DNA of 26,531 nt from PALSA-607 sp036510735 (GTDB taxonomy: Bacteria > Actinomycetota > Actinomycetes > Acidothermales > Acidothermaceae): the NCBI GenBank assembly GCA_036510735.1, contig DATCDK010000140.1, positions 1 through 26,531 on the forward strand, read 5' to 3'. The notes below the pieces were generated by a model. It ran no database searches. It saw only the letters and a program-made list of their open reading frames with translations, and was not told where the DNA came from. Both the position numbers and the translations under genes were made by a program. Positions 15,080 through 21,988 of the stretch are shown in pieces. Positions within the stretch are counted from its first letter, which is position 1. Every line of letters begins with the position of its first letter.

Positions 15080-15882
15080 GTGAGCAGATGATCGCGGTGA
15101 TTGGTGCGGGCAAGATGGGGGAGGCGTTGGTCTCCGGTCTGCTCAAGGCAGGCACCAGCCCCGACGACCTCATCATCACCGAACGCTATGAAGAGCGGGC
15201 GCACGAACTCTCGCAGCGCTATGGCGTGAAGTCAGTGAGCAATGCAGATGCCGCCAATCAGGCCGAGACCATCGTGCTCGCGGTCAAACCGCAGGACATG
15301 GACGCGCTGCTAGCCGAGCTTGCACCCGTGGTCACCCCTGACCGCCTGATCGTGACGATCGCGGCCGGTATCACGACGGCCGCGATCGAACGGCGCCTTG
15401 CCGCCGGCGTCCCGGTAGTGCGGGTCATGCCGAACACTCCGGCGCTGGTGGGCGAGGCCATGAGCGCAGTAGCTCCTGGCGCGCATGCGTCGGCGGAACA
15501 CCTTGACCGGGCCGAGGCGCTCTTTCGGCCGGTCGGCAGGGTCGTGCGCCTTCCCGAATCTCAGCTCGACGCTGTTACCGCGCTCTCGGGTAGCGGGCCG
15601 GCGTACGTCTTCTACTTGGTCGAGGCAATGACCGACGCTGGCATCCTGCTGGGGCTGCCGCGCGCCGTCGCGCACGAGCTGATCGTGCAGACCGTTTACG
15701 GTGCGGCGGTGATGCTGCGCGAAACCGGCGAGCACCCGGTGGCGTTGCGAGAGGCAGTGACTTCACCGGCCGGGACCACCATCTCGGCGATCCGCGAGCT
15801 TGAGAACCATGGCGTCCGCGCTGCGTTCCTGGCCGCTCTTGAAGCAGCGCGCGACAGGTCGCGCGAGCTCGCCGGCGAATAG
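15076..15882 (+). CDS. proC: Pyrroline-5-carboxylate reductase ProC
   Basis: Last step of proline synthesis: P5C plus NAD(P)H to L-proline. The 268 residues show the Rossmann motif IAVIGAGKMGEALVSGLLKAG at the N-terminus, AVKPQDM, VVRVMPNTPALVGEAM, ALSGSGPAYVFYLVEAM, and the C-terminal signature AVTSPAGTTISAIRELENHGVRAAF. The ATG is in an ATGA overlap with the proline dehydrogenase stop; a second in-frame ATG at 15088 is also possible. The acuC-like gene follows almost at once. Confidence 0.96.
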   Translation: MSEQMIAVIGAGKMGEALVSGLLKAGTSPDDLIITERYEERAHELSQRYGVKSVSNADAANQAETIVLAVKPQDMDALLAELAPVVTPDRLIVTIAAGITTAAIERRLAAGVPVVRVMPNTPALVGEAMSAVAPGAHASAEHLDRAEALFRPVGRVVRLPESQLDAVTALSGSGPAYVFYLVEAMTDAGILLGLPRAVAHELIVQTVYGAAVMLRETGEHPVALREAVTSPAGTTISAIRELENHGVRAAFLAALEAARDRSRELAGE

Positions 15883-15912
15883 TGTGTGCGCCTGCTCACT
15901 ACTGTTGATCTC

Positions 15913-17082
15913 ATGCACCCGTTGACTGTCGTCTGGTCCGATGAACTCGCGGCGTATGACTTTGGCGCGCATCACCCGCTCGCGCCGGTGCGTGTTGTGC
16001 TCACCATTGATTTGGCGCGATCATTGGGCGTTCTCGATGCGCCGAATGTGACGGTGGCCCCGCCGGACCCCTGCGACGACTCGATGCTCGAACTCGTGCA
16101 CACCAAGGCGTTTCTTGCGGCAGTCAAAGACGAAGTCGGCAATGTGGCGTTCGGACTCGGTACACCGGATGTTCCGGTCTTCGACGGAATGCATGTAGCT
16201 TCGGCTCGGGTTGTGGGTGCGACGCTGGCAGCTACTCGCGCTGTCTACGAAGGACGTGCAATGCACGCAGTCAATGTGGCGGGTGGCCTGCATCATGCGA
16301 TGCCCGCTGCAGCATCTGGGTTTTGCGTGTACAACGATCCTGCAGTCGCCATCGCATGGCTGCTGGCACAGGGTGTGCAACGGGTCGCGTACGTCGACAT
16401 CGATGTTCATCACGGTGACGGAGTGCAGGCAGCTTTCTACGACGATCCGCGCGTGCTCACGATCTCGCTGCATCAAAGCGGGCGGACGTTGTTTCCTGGT
16501 ACTGGCTTCCCCGATGAGACAGGTGGTCCGCAGGCGCGCGGCTACGCGGTGAATGTGGCATTGCCGCCGGGCACGAATGACGCGAGTTGGCTGCGGGCAT
16601 TCCACGCCGTCGTCCCGCCCCTGCTGCGAAGCTTCTCACCGGAGATTCTCGTCAGCCAGCACGGCTGCGACACCCATCGGTTGGACCCGCTCGCGCAGCT
16701 TGCTCTGACTGTCGATGGGCAACGGGCTGCCCACCTGGCATTGCACGACCTTGCGCACGAGGTCGCGGGCGGTCAATGGGTCGCGGTTGGTGGTGGCGGC
16801 TATGCATTGGCGCAGGTCGTTCCCCGCACCTGGACCCACCTACTGGCAATCGCGGCGGGGGCGCCTATCGATCCGGCCACGCCAACGCCGGTGGCCTGGC
16901 AGGCGAACGCGCGCGCACGCACCGGCGGACCGGCTCCGGAATCAATGACAGACGGTGGGTCCGGCGATTATCGAAGCTTCGATGGGGGCCACGATCCGGG
17001 CGATCCCGTCGACCGCGCGATCCTGGCGACCATGAATGCAACATTTCCAGCACATGGGCTCCTCATCGGCGGTTTTTGGTGA
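15913..17082 (+). CDS. Acetoin utilization protein AcuC-type (histone deacetylase superfamily)
   Basis: Zn-dependent deacetylase-family protein of 389 residues, the usual AcuC length. In bacteria this family can act on acetylated acetyl-CoA synthetase; the substrate here is inferred only. Seen: VVWSDELAAYDFGAHHPLAPVR at the start, the active-site His pair in GGLHHAMPAAASGFCVYND, the zinc site VAYVDIDVHHGDGVQAAF, ISLHQSG and SQHGCDTHRLDPLAQL, and the glycine loop VAVGGGGYAL. The ATG at 15913 puts 4 residues before VVW, as in relatives. An in-frame GTG at 15886 would add 9 residues and cannot be excluded. The stop overlaps the next gene by GTGA. Confidence 0.92.
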   Translation: MHPLTVVWSDELAAYDFGAHHPLAPVRVVLTIDLARSLGVLDAPNVTVAPPDPCDDSMLELVHTKAFLAAVKDEVGNVAFGLGTPDVPVFDGMHVASARVVGATLAATRAVYEGRAMHAVNVAGGLHHAMPAAASGFCVYNDPAVAIAWLLAQGVQRVAYVDIDVHHGDGVQAAFYDDPRVLTISLHQSGRTLFPGTGFPDETGGPQARGYAVNVALPPGTNDASWLRAFHAVVPPLLRSFSPEILVSQHGCDTHRLDPLAQLALTVDGQRAAHLALHDLAHEVAGGQWVAVGGGGYALAQVVPRTWTHLLAIAAGAPIDPATPTPVAWQANARARTGGPAPESMTDGGSGDYRSFDGGHDPGDPVDRAILATMNATFPAHGLLIGGFW

Positions 17083-17882
17083 CCGCGTTGCCGACTGCAC
17101 CCTCGCGCGCTGAGTTGCTCGAATACCTTTCGGTGGCTCGGATCGCCGGCCCAGTCGCCACGCCGCGCGAGGCCAATCTGGCGAACTATCGGCTCATGGC
17201 CGCGCGCGATCCCGATTACCTCTTTGGTCTGGAGCCGCGCGGGGCCTGGACCTTCGACGACGTCCTGGCCTTGATGGCGGGGCGGTGCGGCGTCTCGGCG
17301 GATCCGCTCCATGACTCCGGCGCCGACACGATCGATGCGGCCTTGACCGTCGAACGCCTCGAGGCGATGGCTGCGCAACTGCGCACAGCTGCGGCGACCA
17401 AGGCTCGCGTTCTGGTGGCCACTGGGCATCCGACCGGCGTGCTCGTCGTCCATCTCGAGATTGCCAGAGCCCTCGCGTCCGCTGGTTGCACGCTGCTGAC
17501 CCCGCCCGCCATGTGGGAGCACGTCGACTACGCGGGGCGGATGCATGAGCGCCATGTTCGGGACGTACTCGGGGTCAGCGTGGCCAGTCAGGGAGCCAAC
17601 CTGCTGCATACCCACTCGCCAACTCCGATGGAGTTGATGCTGCGCGCCCTTACCGACCAGGGAGAGGCCGCACCGGATCTCGTGGTTGCCGATCACGGCT
17701 TTGCGGGTGCGGCCGGCCGGGCGGGTGTTGCGTGCGTCGGCTTCGCCGACTCCAACGATCCGGCGCTATTCGTCGGCGAGGCCGAAGGCGATGTCACGGT
17801 CTGCGTCCCGCTGGACGACAACGTCATGCCGCACCTCTACGGGCCACTCACGAGCTTCCTGTTGGCGACCGCGTTCGGGTAG
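17079..17882 (+). CDS. Phosphatase-family conserved actinobacterial protein
   Basis: 267 residues; relatives are generally annotated simply as phosphatase in actinomycetes, next to acuC and a BldC-like HTH gene, as here. I know of no assigned substrate. Conserved-looking segments are RIAGPVATPREANLANY, DYLFGLEPRGAWTFDDVLALMAGRCGV, the strand-loop VLVATGHPTGVLVVHLEIARAL, LLHTHSPTPMELML, and DLVVADHGFAGAAGRAGV followed by GFADSNDPALFVGEAEG, which has possible catalytic His and Asp residues. The GTG start overlaps the acuC stop (GTGA). A longer in-frame extension to 16587 would lie inside acuC and is rejected. Confidence 0.8.
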   Translation: MTALPTAPSRAELLEYLSVARIAGPVATPREANLANYRLMAARDPDYLFGLEPRGAWTFDDVLALMAGRCGVSADPLHDSGADTIDAALTVERLEAMAAQLRTAAATKARVLVATGHPTGVLVVHLEIARALASAGCTLLTPPAMWEHVDYAGRMHERHVRDVLGVSVASQGANLLHTHSPTPMELMLRALTDQGEAAPDLVVADHGFAGAAGRAGVACVGFADSNDPALFVGEAEGDVTVCVPLDDNVMPHLYGPLTSFLLATAFG

Positions 17883-18052
17883 CGGCCCTGCGACCTCGAA
17901 GCTGCTGGCGATCACAACGGCTAACTCTCGACCGCAGCCTGAGGTTTGGGGTTTCCGTCACCGAGCGTTGCCGAAATCGGCTGGTTACGCTCCACCGGCC
18001 GCCTGCGGGTCGCCTCGGGGGACCAGCCCTTCCCCACTGGCCCCAACATCGC

Positions 18053-18058
18053 TACCCT
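18053..18058 (+). promoter_or_regulatory. Candidate -10 element of the BldC-like gene
   Basis: TACCCT fits TAnnnT. A weak TTCCCC (18030-18035) lies 17 bp upstream. The predicted start of transcription, about 18065, falls inside the palindrome at 18062-18077. Confidence 0.4.
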
Positions 18059-18061
18059 CGG

Positions 18062-18077
18062 TCACGCACGTGCGTGA
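18062..18077. promoter_or_regulatory. Perfect 16-bp palindrome, candidate operator
   Basis: TCACGCACGTGCGTGA is fully self-complementary and overlaps the predicted transcription start of the BldC-like gene, a position that suits a repressor. The binding protein is unknown. Confidence 0.55.
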
Positions 18078-18131
18078 TCGTCTGCCGGTGGGGAAGCCGG
18101 CACCCGTCGCGTGCTGAGAGTTCGGTGCGTC

Positions 18132-18347
18132 ATGGGTGCAGTTGAACGGCCGCGCGACAAGGCGTTGGCCGAAGTGCGGTTCCTCACGGTCGCGGAGGTC
18201 GCCGCGCTCATGCGCGTGTCGAAAATGACCGTGTATCGGCTGGTGCATTCGGGAGAGTTGCCCGCGGTTCGCGTCGGGCGCTCATTCCGGGTCCCGGAGC
18301 AGGCAGTCCACGATTACCTGCGCGACGCGTTCATCGAGGCTGGCTGA
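18132..18347 (+). CDS. BldC-like/excisionase-family helix-turn-helix DNA-binding protein
   Basis: 71-residue winged-HTH protein of the MerR-like excisionase family. The core FLTVAEVAALMRVSKMTVYR, then LVHSGELPAVRVGRSFRVPEQAVHDYLRDAF, is almost the textbook BldC sequence, with helix-turn-helix and basic wing. BldC itself regulates development in Streptomyces; this paralogue class next to proC and bS22 is conserved across actinobacteria (Rv0500A from memory) and its targets are unknown to me. I chose ATG 18132. A GTG at 18111 would add 7 residues (LRVRCV type) not seen in relatives. Confidence 0.92.
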   Translation: MGAVERPRDKALAEVRFLTVAEVAALMRVSKMTVYRLVHSGELPAVRVGRSFRVPEQAVHDYLRDAFIEAG

Positions 18348-18393
18348 CCGACCCCCACCCAGTCGCCGCACGATCGCGCGCGACCGGCCGGGT

Positions 18394-18399
18394 TAGGCT
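18394..18399 (+). promoter_or_regulatory. Candidate -10 element of the bS22 gene
   Basis: TAGGCT with no clear -35. Transcription would begin near 18406, giving a structured leader of about 140 bases. Confidence 0.35.
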
Positions 18400-18405
18400 T
18401 GCCAT

Positions 18406-18431
18406 AACGCAGGTGGGCACAACGCAGGTGG
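18406..18431 (+). repeat. 15-bp tandem repeat in the bS22 leader
   Basis: AACGCAGGTGG occurs at 18406-18416 and 18421-18431 (period 15), at the predicted 5' end of the leader. Confidence 0.6.
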
Positions 18432-18461
18432 TTGGTACGGGGCCGCCCGTCAGTCATGCAA

Positions 18462-18527
18462 CGTGGGCATAGCCCCACGACAATTTGAATGTGGGCACAG
18501 GCCCACGACAATTGGGGCGCAGCCCCA
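18462..18527 (+). promoter_or_regulatory. Three successive hairpins in the bS22 leader
   Basis: Hairpin 1 is CGTGGG (18462-18467) with CCCACG (18474-18479). Hairpin 2 is GTGGGC (18491-18496) with GCCCAC (18501-18506) around ACAG. Hairpin 3 is TGGGGC (18513-18518) with GCCCCA (18522-18527) around GCA. Hairpins 1 and 2 belong to a 23-nt direct repeat (18463-18485 and 18491-18513, 21 of 23 identical) that ends in CGACAATT. Hairpin 3 touches the AGAGGA ribosome binding site (18527-18532). Candidate cis-acting RNA; function inferred. Confidence 0.65.
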
Positions 18528-18533
18528 GAGGAA

Positions 18534-18557
18534 GTGGGTTCGGTCGTGGGTTCGGTC
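18534..18557 (+). repeat. 12-bp tandem duplication at the bS22 start
   Basis: GTGGGTTCGGTC is present twice in tandem (18534-18545, 18546-18557). Each copy starts with an in-frame GTG, so there are two possible starts that differ by four residues. Confidence 0.85.
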
Positions 18558-18644
18558 ATCAAGAAGCGCCGCAAGCGGATGGCGAAGAAGAAGCACCGCA
18601 AGCTGCTGAAGCGCACGCGCGTTCAGCGACGCAACAAGAAGTAG
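18546..18644 (+). CDS. 30S ribosomal protein bS22 (AURKAIP1/COX24-domain protein)
   Basis: Very basic 32-residue protein: MGSVIKKRRKRMAKKKHRKL continuing LKRTRVQRRNKK. It corresponds to the actinobacterial small-subunit protein bS22, a relative of mitochondrial mS38/AURKAIP1 (Rv0500B in M. tuberculosis, from memory). The GTG at 18546 gives the standard MGSV N-terminus. The upstream in-frame GTG at 18534 would give MGSVVGSVIKK. The ribosome binding site AGAGGA (18527-18532) is 13 bases from the downstream GTG and only 1 base from the upstream one, so neither spacing is ideal. Its place after the BldC-like gene is the usual one. Confidence 0.92.
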   Translation: MGSVIKKRRKRMAKKKHRKLLKRTRVQRRNKK

Positions 18645-18647
18645 GGG

Positions 18648-19433
18648 TTAGTTCGGCAGTTGCGACAGGACCGTCGCGAAGTTCAGCATCCGACTGACCG
18701 GGTCACCGGTCGAGGCTGGAGTGGCCGAGGCCGCAAGCTGTGACCGAAGTGCAGTCGCAGACGGGACGGCGGTCGGTGCCGCAGCCGCCGGAACGGTGAC
18801 GGTGGCCGCGGTCGCAACGTGCTGAGTCACCGCGGTGACCTTGGGCGCGGCCTTGACCGCGGCAGGCTTCACGGCCACTGGCTTCGTGGTCGCCGGCTTC
18901 GGGGCAACTGTCTTGACCGGCGCCGGCGCCTTCGGGGCAACTGGCGCGGTCGTGACGGTCACCGGGCGGCGGAAGTCGACGACGACCCAGAGCACCGGGC
19001 ACCCGCAGGACGGATAAATCGATGTCGCGGAGCCGACGCCCATCTGCGTGTAGCGCGGGTCAAGGATGTTGGCCTTGTGCTCGGGGCTGTGCATGAACGC
19101 GTTCTGCACGGTGGGGACGTCGCCGGCCATGCCGACGTTCTCCCCGAGGACGGTCCAGTTGGTGACCTGTGTCCGCACGGCGGGGTTGTGGGAGAGCACA
19201 CCGGCGGCGGCGAGCTTGTTCGCCCACGCCTGGGCAACCGCGTCGAGTTGGGCGTTCTCGGTGAGTGCCGGAAGACCCGCGGAGACGCGGGCGCTGTTCG
19301 TCGCGGTGGCCAGATCGCCAGCAGGGCTCGCGAGTGCGGAGCTGGCGAAAGCGGCTGAGCCCACGAGCGCTGTCACTGTCAGTGACAGCGCTGCGACCCA
19401 TCTAGCCGTACGGCGAACACGGAGAGTGGTCAT
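18648..19433 (-). CDS. Secreted CAP-domain (SCP-like) protein
   Basis: Exported protein of 261 residues. Residues 1-36 form a signal peptide: basic RVRRTAR, hydrophobic WVAALSLTVTALVGSAAFA, cleavage probably after an AxA near SALASPA. Residues 38-155 form the CAP domain: ATNSARVSAGLPALTENAQL, AWANKLAAAGVLSHN, VLGENVGMAGD, FMHSPEHKANILDPRYTQMGVG, and a closing strand with CGCPVLWVVVDF where two cysteines may pair. Residues 165-235 are an Ala/Pro/Lys/Val-rich linker (PVAPKAPAPVKTVAPKPATT type), perhaps wall-spanning. The 3' end converges on bS22 with 3 bp between stops. No ribosome binding site precedes the ATG; the 116-bp upstream spacer is shared with the divergent glutaredoxin gene. The physiological role of bacterial CAP proteins is mostly unknown. 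Confidence 0.9.
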   Translation of the reverse strand: MTTLRVRRTARWVAALSLTVTALVGSAAFASSALASPAGDLATATNSARVSAGLPALTENAQLDAVAQAWANKLAAAGVLSHNPAVRTQVTNWTVLGENVGMAGDVPTVQNAFMHSPEHKANILDPRYTQMGVGSATSIYPSCGCPVLWVVVDFRRPVTVTTAPVAPKAPAPVKTVAPKPATTKPVAVKPAAVKAAPKVTAVTQHVATAATVTVPAAAAPTAVPSATALRSQLAASATPASTGDPVSRMLNFATVLSQLPN

Positions 19434-19536
19434 GGCTTATAGGTCGGCGACCCCCGCAAAACGCTTGAACGGCAAAGGGGACAAAACGGACATGCCCCGG
19501 CAACATCACCCTGACGGCCTACTGACAGGGGCGGCT

Positions 19537-19542
19537 TAACCT
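19537..19542 (+). promoter_or_regulatory. Leaderless -10 promoter element of the glutaredoxin-like gene
   Basis: TAACCT ends 7 bases before the GTG at 19550, so transcription probably begins at or next to the start codon. CCTGACGG occurs at 19510-19517 and again at 19541 onward, a short repeat around the element. Confidence 0.45.
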
Positions 19543-19549
19543 GACGGGC

Positions 19550-19828
19550 GTGACCAATACCGACTCTTTGAGCGCGCTGCCGCCTGATCCGCGGGCTCGG
19601 GTCGTGCTCTTCAGCCGGCCCGGCTGCCACCTGTGCGACGCCGCGAGGGCGGTGGTGGAGAAGGTCACTGCCGAACTCGGCGAGCGCTACGCCGAGCGCG
19701 ACATCACGCTGGACCCGCGGGATTTGAGCGCGTACGGGGACTCGATCCCGGTGGTGGAAGTCGACGGCGTCCAGGTCGACTTCTGGCGGGTCTCAGAAGA
19801 TCGACTTCGGGCCGCCCTCACGCGGTGA
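19550..19828 (+). CDS. Glutaredoxin-like thiol-disulfide protein
   Basis: 92-residue thioredoxin-fold protein of the DUF836/glutaredoxin-like type. After a short N-terminus come ARVVLFSRPGCHLCDAARAVV with the redox pair C26/C29 (CHLC), helix and strand YAERDITLD, then SIPVVEVDGVQVDFWRVSEDRLRAAL with the cis-Pro (IPVV) next to the active site. The partner is unknown. Its place just before the rex-hem operon is the same as Rv0508 before hemA in M. tuberculosis (recalled). The GTG start lacks a ribosome binding site and fits leaderless translation. Confidence 0.9.
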   Translation: MTNTDSLSALPPDPRARVVLFSRPGCHLCDAARAVVEKVTAELGERYAERDITLDPRDLSAYGDSIPVVEVDGVQVDFWRVSEDRLRAALTR

Positions 19829-19862
19829 CATTCTGGCCGCTCCGCGGCGGGGATCGGCGCTT

Positions 19863-19891
19863 TTGTGCACCCGTTCACAAACACGTACCCT
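19863..19891 (+). promoter_or_regulatory. rex-hem operon promoter
   Basis: -35 TTGTGC (19863-19868), 17-bp spacer, -10 TACCCT (19886-19891). Transcription would start near 19898, about 50 bases before rex. Confidence 0.65.
19864..19879. promoter_or_regulatory. Rex operator (ROP)
   Basis: TGTGCACCCGTTCACA matches the Streptomyces Rex operator TGTGAAC-N3-TTCACA at 12 of 13 defined positions. It covers the -35 element, so Rex binding should block transcription when NADH is low and release it when NADH is high. Confidence 0.85.
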
Positions 19892-19946
19892 GGGCACCGA
19901 GCCGGAGAAGTTCCGAAGCAGTCGAGCCAGCCTGTCTGGAAGTGCC

Positions 19947-20672
19947 GTGTCTGCCGATCGTGAACCTATAAGTAGCGCGCCTGGAACGAGCGCCGCTACC
20001 CAGGTCCCCGTTTCCCAGGTGCGGGGCATCCCAGAAGCCTCGATAGCTCGGCTCCCCTTGTATCTGCGTGCGCTGCAGTCCATGGCCGACCGTGGGGTGA
20101 CGACCGTTTCCTCCCAGCAGCTCGCCGTGGCGTCGGGGGTGAACTCGGCCAAGCTTCGCAAGGACCTTTCGCACCTCGGTTCGTATGGCACCCGAGGTGT
20201 CGGCTACGAGGTGGCCTACCTCGTCTACCAAATCTCGCGTGAACTCGGGCTGACCCAGGACTGGGCCGTCGCCATCGTCGGGGTCGGCAACCTCGGTCGA
20301 GCTCTCGCGAACTACGGCGGCTTCGCCAGTCGCGGGTTTCGCGCCGCATGCCTTGTCGATGCCGACCCAGCGCAGGTCGGGCAGCGCGTGGGCGGCTTGG
20401 TCGTCCACCACCTTGACGACCTGGAACGGCTTATCGCCGAGCACCGGATCGCGATCGGGGTCATCACCACACCAGCCAGTGCTGCGCAACGAGTGGCCGA
20501 TCGCTTGGTGGCCGCGGGTGTCCGCAGCGTTCTGAACTTCGCGCCGACGGTGTTGACCGTTCCGCCCGACGTCGAACTGCGCAAGGTCGACCTCTCCACC
20601 GAACTGCAGATCCTTGCGTTCCACGAACAACGTCGCGTGACCTGCGCTGCTGACGCGGCGGTGTCGCTGTGA
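19947..20672 (+). CDS. rex: Redox-sensing transcriptional repressor Rex
   Basis: Dimeric repressor that senses the NADH/NAD+ ratio. The 241 residues contain a winged helix (about 27-100: IPEASIARLPLYLRALQSM, TVSSQQLAVASGVNSAKLRKD, SYGTRGVGYEV) and a Rossmann domain with GVGNLG (112-117) and NYGGFASRGF. The C-terminal domain-swap helix is ELQILAFHEQRR. GTG 19947 is chosen because it lies about 50 bases after the predicted transcription start. The longest frame begins at 19863, inside the operator and -35, and is not plausible. A later GTG at 20019 (VRGIPEAS) is possible. The stop overlaps hemA by GTGA. With the operator upstream, Rex should repress itself and the haem genes. Confidence 0.95.
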   Translation: MSADREPISSAPGTSAATQVPVSQVRGIPEASIARLPLYLRALQSMADRGVTTVSSQQLAVASGVNSAKLRKDLSHLGSYGTRGVGYEVAYLVYQISRELGLTQDWAVAIVGVGNLGRALANYGGFASRGFRAACLVDADPAQVGQRVGGLVVHHLDDLERLIAEHRIAIGVITTPASAAQRVADRLVAAGVRSVLNFAPTVLTVPPDVELRKVDLSTELQILAFHEQRRVTCAADAAVSL

Positions 20673-21988
20673 GCCTCCTTGTCGTCGGTCTTTCGCACCG
20701 CAGTGCACCATTGCCGTTGCTCGAACGAACCTCGCTGTCGGTCGATGCGGCAGGCAAGTTGCTCGACGATGTCGTGGCCGCGCCGGCCGTCGATGAGGCG
20801 ATGTTGCTGTCGACCTGCAACAGGGTCGAGCTGTATGCGTCGGTCGAGAAGTTCCACGCAGGGGTTGCGGCACTCTCCGAATTGCTGGCCCGTCACACCG
20901 GCGTCGGGTTCGACGAGCTATCGCCGCACGTGTACGTGCATTACGAGGACCGTGCGGCGCAGCACCTTTTTTCGGTGACCTCGAGCCTTGATTCGATGCT
21001 GGTCGGCGAACACCAGATTCTCGGACAGGTAAGGGCGGCATTTCGCACTGCTCGAGACCGCGGTGACGCCGGAAGCACGTTGCACGATGTCATCGAGCGG
21101 GCACTGCATGCGGCGAAGCGAGTCCATGCGGAGACCGGCATCGACGCAGTCGGCACCACCTTGGTCGAGGCAGGACTGCGGCTAGGCGCACCAGGCGGTC
21201 TGAAGGGACAGCACGCCGTCGTAGTTGGGGCCGGCTCGATGGCATCAATCGCAGTGGCTGCGTTACGCACGGCCGGTGTGGGTGATCTGGTCGTTGCCAG
21301 TCGCACCATGCTGAGCGCGCAACTGCTGGCCACTCGAGCCGGTGGCCGGGCTGCCGCCATGGCAGATCTCGAGAATGAGATCGCCGACGCAGACGTGGTC
21401 ATCACGTGCACGGGTTCCGATAGCCAGGTGCTGTCGGCCGACGTGGTTCAGCGGGCGATGGCAGTGCGCGCCGCCCGCCCGCTCTTCATCTTGGACGTCG
21501 CCGTTCCTCGCGATGTCGACCCACGTGTGGGCGAACTGGCTGGTGTGTCCTTGTTCGACATCGACGCGTTGGCACCGCTGGTCGATAACGCCGTGGCCGC
21601 AGATGATGTCCTCGAGGCGCGCCGCATCGTCGACATGGAACTCGCCGCGTACGTCAGCGCGCGACGGGCTTCGGGGGTCGCGCCGACCGTGGTCGCGCTG
21701 CGCGACAAGGGCGCCCAGATGGTTGCGGCGGAACTGCACCGGCTCGAGCGCAGGCTGCCGAACCTCGACGACGCGGCGCGGGCCGAGATAGCGGCGACTA
21801 TGCAACGCGTGGTCGACAAGGTCTTGCACGCGCCAACTGTGCGGGTTCAGGAGCTCGCGGACACCGTCGGACCGACGTCGTATCCCGAGGCATTGCGCCG
21901 GCTGTTCGACCTTGACCCGTCGGCGCCTGCAGCGTTAGTCGCCACTGACCTAGCTGACGACGAGACCCCGCCCGATGAGCAACGGTGA
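20669..21988 (+). CDS. hemA: Glutamyl-tRNA reductase HemA
   Basis: First committed step of C5 haem synthesis: glutamyl-tRNA(Glu) to glutamate-1-semialdehyde with NADPH. The 439 residues start SLLVVGLSHRSAPLPLLER, with catalytic C50 in LLSTCNRVELY. MLVGEHQILGQVRAAF and the helical ALHAAKRVHAETGI come next, then an NADPH-binding domain (VVVGAGSMASIAVAALR, ITCTGSDSQVL, LFILDVAVPRDVDPRV) and a C-terminal dimerisation helix region. The GTG start overlaps the rex stop, and the stop overlaps hemC (both GTGA). NADPH-dependent haem synthesis and the redox sensor are therefore co-regulated. Confidence 0.97.
   Translation: MSLLVVGLSHRSAPLPLLERTSLSVDAAGKLLDDVVAAPAVDEAMLLSTCNRVELYASVEKFHAGVAALSELLARHTGVGFDELSPHVYVHYEDRAAQHLFSVTSSLDSMLVGEHQILGQVRAAFRTARDRGDAGSTLHDVIERALHAAKRVHAETGIDAVGTTLVEAGLRLGAPGGLKGQHAVVVGAGSMASIAVAALRTAGVGDLVVASRTMLSAQLLATRAGGRAAAMADLENEIADADVVITCTGSDSQVLSADVVQRAMAVRAARPLFILDVAVPRDVDPRVGELAGVSLFDIDALAPLVDNAVAADDVLEARRIVDMELAAYVSARRASGVAPTVVALRDKGAQMVAAELHRLERRLPNLDDAARAEIAATMQRVVDKVLHAPTVRVQELADTVGPTSYPEALRRLFDLDPSAPAALVATDLADDETPPDEQR

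Larger units (their letters stand above)
17883..18131. other. Upstream region of the BldC-like gene
   Basis: 249 bp between the phosphatase stop and the HTH start. I see no gene in it. It contains a candidate -10 element and a perfect palindrome near the downstream end, listed separately. Confidence 0.5.

Noticed and set aside
16587..17078. Extension of the phosphatase-family gene into acuC
   Set aside because: The extension is out of frame with acuC's conserved catalytic region and Arg-rich; the GTGA overlap at 17079 gives the family-like start.
19434..19549. c-di-AMP riboswitch upstream of the secreted CAP protein
   Set aside because: Considered because DisA is present and such riboswitches precede wall genes in actinobacteria, but the 116-bp spacer is short and I could not match the conserved elements.
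19863..19946. Upstream start for rex
   Set aside because: It falls inside the Rex operator and the -35/-10 elements, before the predicted transcription start.
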